The notes under the pieces: generated by a model
What the model was told of the DNA's origin: nothing
What the model saw: the letters and a program-made list of their open reading frames with translations, nothing else
Database searches by the model: none
Shown: in pieces, positions 57,525 through 64,000 of the stretch
Layout of the letters: each line of letters starts with the position of its first letter
How positions within the stretch are numbered: the stretch's first letter is position 1
NCBI GenBank assembly: GCA_964016875.1
Contig: OZ024730.1
Span: forward strand, 39,192,795 to 39,256,794
Direction: 5' to 3'
DNA length: 64,000 nt
Origin: Fallopia convolvulus
Lineage: Eukaryota; Streptophyta; Magnoliopsida; Caryophyllales; Polygonaceae
Position numbers and translations under genes: made by a program

Positions 57525-59677
57525 ATAAGAATTTTGTCCTCAAAATTCGCTATCTCTTCATACGACTTTCTCATCTTATCCTTAGTTTCCCAAGTTGTTT
57601 GTTCTATACCCTGATTCTTCCAAATTACTTCAACCATTGGAATTTCCCTATTTCATAACTCTTTGATTCTATAATCTGCTATCATGATCAGTTCCTCTAT
57701 GTATCTCTAATTTTCTGCAAGTAGTACTTCTGAATCTTTGAACACATGTGACAGATCAGATCTATATCATCTTAGCAGACTAACATGAAAACATTATGAA
57801 TTTGGGCCAAACATCAATGTGTCATCTTGATTGTCAAATGGCGTATCTTTACGTAGTTGAACCTGTTCAATAATTTCTATCAACTTCTCATCTCTTACTT
57901 GTGCATCTTTAATTTCCTGTCTTAGAACTGGCCGAATCTCCAAGGTAGTAATCAATACTTTATCTGTGACAAACATTGGACTTTCGACTCAAAGTATCTG
58001 TTACAACATTGGCCTTTTCCGGATGATACTCAATTATATAATCATAATCTTTCAATAGTTCCATCCAATGTCTTTGTCGCATGTTCAAGTCCTTTTGGTT
58101 CATCAGATACTTCAAACTCTTATGATCTGTAAAGATTTGGAATGTTTCTCCATATAGATAATGTCGCCAAATCGTTAGGGCAAATACTACTATTGTCAAC
58201 TCTAAATCATGTATAGGATAAGAAATTTCATGTGGTCACAACTATCGTGATGCATAAGCAATTACTTTCCTTCCAGCATAAAGACATAGCCATGACCCAG
58301 ATATGAAGCATCAGTGTAAACAACAAATCCTCATGTACCTGTAGGAATTGTCAATATTGGTTCTATATTTAAACAGTACTTTAACTCATCAAAGCTCTGT
58401 TGGCACGCAACATTCTAGTGGAATGGAGCATTCTTTCATAACAATTTAGTGAGTAGTGCAGCTACAATAGGGAATCATTCAACAATCGTTTGTAGTATCC
58501 AAACATACCAAGAAAACTACGAACTTTTGTAACTGTTGTTGGTGCTTTCCAGTTTATCACTGCTTCAACCTTCTTATTATCAATATCTATAACTCTTCCA
58601 GATACTATATGTCCTAACAATATCACTTGATCCAACCAAAATTCACACTTACTCAATTTAGCATATGACTGTTTTTCCCTCAAGTCTTGTAGCACGGCAG
58701 ACAAATGATCATCAAGTTCCTCTATACTTCGCGAATACGTCAATATATCATCAATATAGATGATCACAAAACTGTCTAGAAAAGTTTGAAACACCTTGTT
58801 CATTAAAGCCATAAATGTCGATGGTCCATTAGTCAAACCAAATGGCATTACCAAAAACTCATAATACCCATATCGAGTCCTGAATGTTGTCTTAATAAAG
58901 TCATCTTTAGCTATCTTTAACTGATGATATCCTAATCAAAGGTCAATCTTTGAAAATACTTTTGCACCTTGAAGTTGATCAAACAAATCATCTATCCTTG
59001 GCAATGGATACTTGTTCTTCATTGTCACTTGAGTCAACTTTCTGTAATCTATACATAGCCGTAAGGTACCATCTTTATTTTTCACAAAAATGCTGGTGGT
59101 TACCAAGGTGATACACTAGCCCTAATGAACCCTTTGTTTAACAACTTATGTAACTATTTCTTCAGTTTCTGTAAATCAAGTGTAGACATCCTATATGGAG
59201 GAATAGAAATCGGTGCAATACCTAACATTAATTTTATAGTAAACTCTATTTCAATATCAGGTAGCAATCTTGAAAGATCCTTTGGAAACACATCAGGAAA
59301 ATCTTTAACTGAAATACCTATAACTTTATCACATTCATCTGTACGGTCTATAACATGGCCAGCTATGTCTCACATCCCTCTTTGATCATACAAACAACCG
59401 CTAGTGCAGATATTAAGCAAGCAGGTATCGTTCGTCTATCACCATAGAAAATCACTCTAGATTTGCTAGGCGAGTCTATCACAACCTCTTTGGTATAAGA
59501 ATCCACTTTAGCATGATGTCCTGACAACCAATCCATGCCCAAAATAACATCAACCTCATGCAGGAATATCAAAATCAGATCAACCGGTAACTCTATTGTA
59601 TCCACTCGTATTATACATTTCCGATATATTGTATGTACATTTACCATTTTCTCTATACTTCCTCTTCCAAAGGTCAA
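57525..59677 (-). pseudogene. Tekay-type pol remnant: protease, RT, RNase H, chromodomain tail
   Basis: Read from 59677: the protease end (VDVILGMDWLSGHHAKVDS), then RT pieces with stops, an intact active site at about 58740-58770 (FVIIYIDDILTYSRS), VMPFGLTNGPSTF and SFLGMFGYYKRLL. RNase H follows at 58199-57960 (FQIFTDHKSLKYLMNQKDLN, RRHW-like). A linker (MFVTDKVLITTLEIRP) ends at about 57796. The zinc-binding and catalytic parts of integrase are then absent, and the text jumps to HVSLLR, DLSHVFKDSEV and the chromodomain-type end VEVIWKNQGIEQTTWE. Gag and the first half of the protease are missing between 59678 and the primer site. Two large deletions plus stops make it non-autonomous. Confidence 0.87.
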
Positions 59678-59838
59678 TGTGTATGAAATGTATGTTCATG
59701 TAGTGATGTATGAGATGCTCTTACAGACCAACATGGCACGGCTGAACCTTCTGTCCTTTATACATCATGCTCATGAATGCAACTCTAATGTCAATTATAT
59801 ATGCTTATGAATACATGCCCTTAAAGAATCATATCCCT

Positions 59839-59850
59839 GCTCTGATACCA
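59839..59850 (-). promoter_or_regulatory. Primer-binding site (initiator tRNA-Met)
   Basis: On the minus strand TGGTATCAGAGC lies nine bases after the LTR end at 59860. This is the standard Met-tRNA primer site of Tekay-type elements. Confidence 0.88.
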
Positions 59851-60504
59851 AAAACTAACTGTGACACCCTTATACCCCATGAAGTATACTTTGTACTAAC
59901 TTCTTATTTTATATAAACAAATAATTCACATATAAGCAACTATCACATAAGCACAAAGTAGAAAGTAACAACCATATAAGGTTGCGCGCACACACACACA
60001 CATACACACACATATAGGTAGTTACTTCTTATACAAATACATCTATTACTCTTAACTTATTTTACAACCCATATGTCTATGATGCAAAAAGAGGAGGAGA
60101 AGGTTGCAATGAGCTTCAGCTAGCCGACCTGCATGAATGTCACCTCTAAAAGAGACACACGCCAGTAAGTTCTAGCTGAACCTGAAAAATTGTTTTGCGA
60201 TTACATGAGTTGCATACTCAGTGAATATAAATCATCATCAATTATTTCACACAGAGTCAAACATTTAGTCCTTGTACATATACATACAAATTATATATGT
60301 CATATATGAATTTACTATGGAAATGCAAATGTCGATGTATCTGATTCATTATTTTGTGAACTGTTCAAGCCTGAATCTGCCTTGGGTTTACTATATATGG
60401 ACTCTTATGGTCCCTTTAAGAAAGAAATCTGAAAATCTCCTCATAATGACTCTTATGGTCGCTTTAAGAAAGAAATCCTAAGATTTTCTTATTACGACCC
60501 GCAT

Positions 60505-60590
60505 GTCTTGTATGATCCGTACATCCTGTGTGATCCATAGATCCTGTATGATCCAAAGATCCTATATGACCCGTAGGTCCTGTAATACAA
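60505..60590. repeat. 20-bp tandem repeat in the Tekay LTR
   Basis: About four to five units of TATGATCC(G/A)(T/A)AGATCC(T/C)(G/A)T occur here. Fewer units are present in the other LTR (56349-56400), so the number changed after insertion. Confidence 0.75.
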
Positions 60591-60771
60591 ATTTAGGGCA
60601 AGACAGTCACATGTCCTTTTAAATCTCATTGCAATATGCTATGCAATCAAGTGCATCCTATAATCAAATATCATATGTATTTGCTAACATATTTTCAGTG
60701 CAAACAACTCTAGAAATTTCAAAGCTATCACATATAGCACATATATACATATAGCTCATATAGCACATATA

Positions 60772-60807
<36 letters not shown>

Positions 60808-61034
60808 ATATAGCACATAAGGTTTAAGCTCCGGTCTATACTCACTTGTTTAAGACACATACTATATCTCTTCCCTTTTTCCTTGACCATGATCTACGAC
60901 TTGTGCTCCTATATATAACCCAGTGCAAATTAGGCTATTTACTCTTATAAACTCTAACCCCAAATGTAGTGAAATGCCAATAAGCATTATAACTTCTTGT
61001 GCATAAATCCAAATCCGTTAAAACATGACATCGA

Positions 61035-62488
61035 TTTGAGAGGGCAGATTTAACTCGACAACAAATAAATTTGTAGTCAAGACCCCGCTGAGTATAGCGA
61101 AGTCAGGATCGTCCACGGGAAGCAAGGTTGTCTGTTTACCGAACTAAGAAAACAATAAAACAAAACAAAACAAGGCAAAAATAGTTACGACAGACCTCGT
61201 TAACGACCTTGTCAGGGTCGGTAACGATCCTGGATTTCTACTGAAACAGAAAAAATATAACGATGCAAGGCTCGGTAACGATCCAAAGTGCCTCGGTAAC
61301 GAGTGAAATTGGAATGTAAAACTAAAGAAAATCAAATGATTAAAAACTCTAGGACAAGGGTTACCACAACATAGCTATGCATATAAACTCATATGAAGAT
61401 AAAGATCATGCCTTTGAAGATAAATCTATCAACTCTCGTTGACTAAACAAGAAAATCAATCAACTTTCATAAATCAATTTACTTTATTACTTATTTTGAA
61501 TCCAGAACTCGACACTTTCTTTATCGAACAATATCAACATTCAAGTTTACAACTTTCTGTTTCGATCAAGCTACAAACTTAAATTACTTCGACTCTCGTC
61601 TAAGAATAAGCACAACAAGCAATTCAAAAGATAGAAGGAAATCAAAACATCAATATATTCATTCAACCATGCACAACTATATCGGGTTTCAACCCCGACC
61701 CTAGAAAAGAAAACTATTCACTCTTCATTGAATCAAAACAAAAACTTTTATTCAAAGAGAACATTGAAGAGAAAAACTTACTTGAAATTAAAAGAAATAT
61801 CGTCTTACAACCACACGTGGAATTCGAAAACAATTGAAGAACAACACTAAGAACTCGATCACCGAACTCGAACCTCTTCCTCTCTCTCGATCGGAAATCC
61901 AGTCTGAATTTTCTCTCAACAAAACTACTCGAATCCCCCCATGTCTAGGCTAGAACAAGGGTATTTATACTAAAAAGGCTATCTGATAAAAGATCTAAAA
62001 GATAAAAACTTACCAAACTAAAAAATTTCAAGATAAAAGATATAAATCCGAAAGTTGGTTGCGCCCTATCGACACAGGTCACTTCGTTAATGACCTACAC
62101 AGGGTGGGTAGACATTTGCTGAATTCCTTAACAAAAACTCTGATTCACAGCTCGGTACAGACCCTCACATGTCGGTAACGAGCTCTCTGTTTTGACGCTT
62201 TTGAACTCTCTCATAGCTTTACTTGCACTTAAACTTGATCTTCAAGATGCAATCTTCTTTCTTCTCTTCTATGCAGTCCACACTCACCAATTCACTTCAG
62301 CTTCGCTTGCAAATGCTCAATTCCGCTTCAAAAACCTACAAAAGGACACAAAACGGAGTAGTTTCCATACTTTTCACAAAATATGCAAACTTATCCAAAA
62401 ACACACAAAACTAACTCTAAAACTTACTAAAACTAATCTAAAGAACCTAAGAAAGACACCTAAAACTAGACTAAAAACATGAACATTA
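61035..62488 (-). mobile_element. Athila-like LTR (subfamily C), solo
   Basis: It starts about TTTGAGAGGGCAGATTTAAC and ends about ACATGAACATTA. It shares CAACAAATAAATTTG, GACCCCGCTGAGTA, AAGCAAGGTTGT and CAAGGGTTACCACAAC blocks with the LTRs at 40780, 51690 and 63211. No internal sequence is attached. It is inserted in the Tekay LTR; the target duplication is not clear. It contains a motif pair 21 bp apart at 61199/61220. Confidence 0.8.
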
Positions 62489-63116
62489 ATAAACTATATA
62501 TAAAGAAGACCATTTTTCTAATTCAAACATTTCTGAAAAACTTGATCAAAGGACTCCCTAATATCCTTACAAAACAAAATCCTAAAATTACTCTGAAATC
62601 TTTTACACTCACCAATCAAGAGCAACCGTAGATCTAGATCTGGAAAAATAAATGAAAATCCAGATGAACCATTAACTAATTAAAACTTACCAAATCATGC
62701 TTGTACTTGAGCAAAAAAACCGGCAGAAGAGATCTTATACAAAATCCAAAATAAAAACAAGAAAACCTTGATCGAATGTCCTTCTCTACTCTCGTTCTTT
62801 TGTGATCTACATAAGTTAAATGCCAAATAAATATGGCATACATGTAGATAAAGATGGAGGGAGTCGGTGTAAGTGGAAGTCGGCAAAACATTAGAAAAAT
62901 TCCACTTTTCACCCTGAAATCTTGTTTAATACAAACTTTACTGTAATATAATTATTAAATAACTTTAAGTTAAAAACTTTTTAAAATATAAAAACTTAAT
63001 TAGAAAATATAAATTACTTTTAAAAGTGTACTATATATCATGTCAATATGCCATGCATATGCTACTATTATTATATGAATGAAGAATGACGTATTCATTT
63101 GGTCAGGGATGTTACA

Positions 63117-63210
63117 TCTCCTCCATTATAAATACATGGCATCGCCATGTATGATGAACACCTCATATTCATTGAGCTTGCACGTAAGTCTTGTCCTCTA
63201 CCTCGATGTT
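63117..63210. other. Short flank with TATAAATA box
   Basis: TCTCCTCCATTATAAATACATGG looks like a promoter region and may belong with 55446-55703 to an LTR that was split by the Tekay insertion. No gene is seen. Confidence 0.35.
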
Positions 63211-64000
63211 TGTTGTAGGGCAGATTTAACTCGACAACAAATAAAATTTGTAGCCAAGCCCCCGCTGAGTATAGCGAAGTCAAGATCGTCCACAAGAAGC
63301 AAGGTTGTCTGTTTACCGAACTAAAAACAAGGAAACAAAGAAAAACAAAGCAAAAATAGCTACGACAAACCTCGTTAACGAACTTGTCAGGGTCGTTAAC
63401 GATCTTGGAATTCTACTAAAAACAAAACAAATAACGATACAAGCGCAGGCTCGGTACCGATCCAATGTGCCTCGGTAACAAGTGAAATCGAATGGAAAAC
63501 TAAAGAAAATCAAAGGATAAAAAAGCTCTAGGACAAGGGTTACCACAACATAGCTATGCATATAAAAATCATGTGAAGATAAAGATCTTGCCTTTGAAGA
63601 TAAATGTATCAACTTTCGTCCACCAAACAAGCAAATCAATCAACTTTCATAAATCAATTCACGTTATTAATTGTTTTGAATGCAAAGCTCGAAACTTTCG
63701 GTATCGAACAATATCAACATTCAAGTTCACAACTTTCTCTTTCAATCAAGCTACAAACTCAAATTACTTCAACTCTCGTCTAAGCATAAGCACAACAAGC
63801 AATTCAAAAGATAGAAGGCAATCAATAACTCAACACATTTATTCAACCATGCACAACTATGTCGGGTTTCAACCCCGACCATAGAAAAGTAAACTACTCA
63901 CTCTTCATTGAATCAAAGCAAACAACTTTATTCAAAGAGATCATTCAAAAGCAAAACTTACTTGAAATGAAAAGAAATATCGTCTAACAACCACACGTGG
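63211..64000 (-). mobile_element. Athila-like LTR (subfamily C), runs off the window
   Basis: It begins TGTTGTAGGGCAGATTTAAC and follows the LTR at 61035 closely: CCCCGCTGAGTATAGCGAAG, AAGCAAGGTTGTCTGTTTAC, TAGCTATGCATATAAA and ATATCGTCT. It carries a TCGTTAACGA pair 21 bp apart at 63374/63395. The right end lies outside. Confidence 0.85.

Larger units (their letters stand above)
55704..63116 (-). mobile_element. Tekay-type (chromovirus) Ty3/gypsy element with internal deletions
   Basis: LTRs with TGTGACA...TGTTACA ends lie at 55704-57511 and 59860-63116. The initiator-Met primer site is at 59839-59850 and the polypurine tract at 57513-57524. Flanks TCTCT and TCTCC are a likely five-base target duplication with one change. 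Gag and most of the integrase are gone. Another LTR is inserted at 61035. Confidence 0.88.
59860..63116 (-). mobile_element. 5' LTR of the Tekay-type element, interrupted
   Basis: This is the partner of 55704-57511, split by the LTR at 61035-62488. Both parts align to the intact LTR around ACATCGATAAAATATATATA. It contains a (CA)n run near 59994, a 20-bp-period repeat (TGATCC-TAGATCCTGTA) at 60505-60585 and a (TA)n run near 60770-60805. Confidence 0.87.

Noticed and set aside
1..64000. tRNA, rRNA or other structural RNA genes
   Set aside because: No tRNA-like box A/box B arrangement or rRNA sequence was recognised by eye; a covariance-model scan would be decisive.

Overview
This window looks like nuclear DNA of a flowering plant, probably a eudicot. 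It is AT-rich, has spliced genes with GT-AG introns, and is crowded with plant transposable elements: Ty3/gypsy Tat-, Athila- and Tekay-type retrotransposons, a LINE, two CACTA transposons, Helitrons and a Stowaway MITE. No species-specific marker was recognised. Only one intact host gene is supported: a three-exon INDETERMINATE DOMAIN (IDD/BIRD) zinc-finger transcription factor at 5546-7478 on the minus strand, whose 473-codon frame closes exactly across both introns.

Layout. 1-187 is the end of a minus-strand Tat-type LTR inserted into a FAR1-like fragment (188-449). 450-5545 is AT-rich, with an ATGAATAT-rich tract and a 2.7 kb Helitron (2115-4815). 5546-8238 holds the IDD gene and its upstream region. 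8239-12076 contains a MITE-like element, AT-rich duplications and more Helitrons. 11054-22712 is a minus-strand LINE broken by a Helitron (11077-12076) and by a 7.3 kb CACTA element (12540-19818) that carries a transposase and a TNPA-like gene, both decayed. 22713-24956 is mostly non-coding, with a CA repeat, a hairpin and a Stowaway MITE.

24957 to about 51345 is a decayed plus-strand Tat-type element with a 2.5 kb internal tandem duplication and two tandem arrays. It is interrupted by a CACTA element (32426-38496) that has picked up host gene fragments, and by a minus-strand Athila-like element (40780-50248). The Athila-like element has a long open gag-protease frame but no polymerase, and its right LTR continues into a 635-bp inverted copy of itself. 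51346-54458 is a nest of related LTRs, including a clean solo LTR with target duplications. 54490-55061 is a decayed antisense coiled-coil gene. 55704-63116 is a minus-strand chromodomain (Tekay-type) gypsy element with internal deletions and another LTR inserted in it. A further LTR of that family starts at 63211 and runs off the window.

Several insertion events can be ordered: LINE before CACTA-1; Tat element before CACTA-2 and before the Athila-like element; Tekay element before LTR 61035-62488; LTR host 51690-54458 before solo LTR 52381-53874. The most unusual signal is a palindromic TCGTTAACGA box that recurs in pairs exactly 21 bp apart in the LTRs, the non-coding internal DNA and the coding frames of the Athila-like family.
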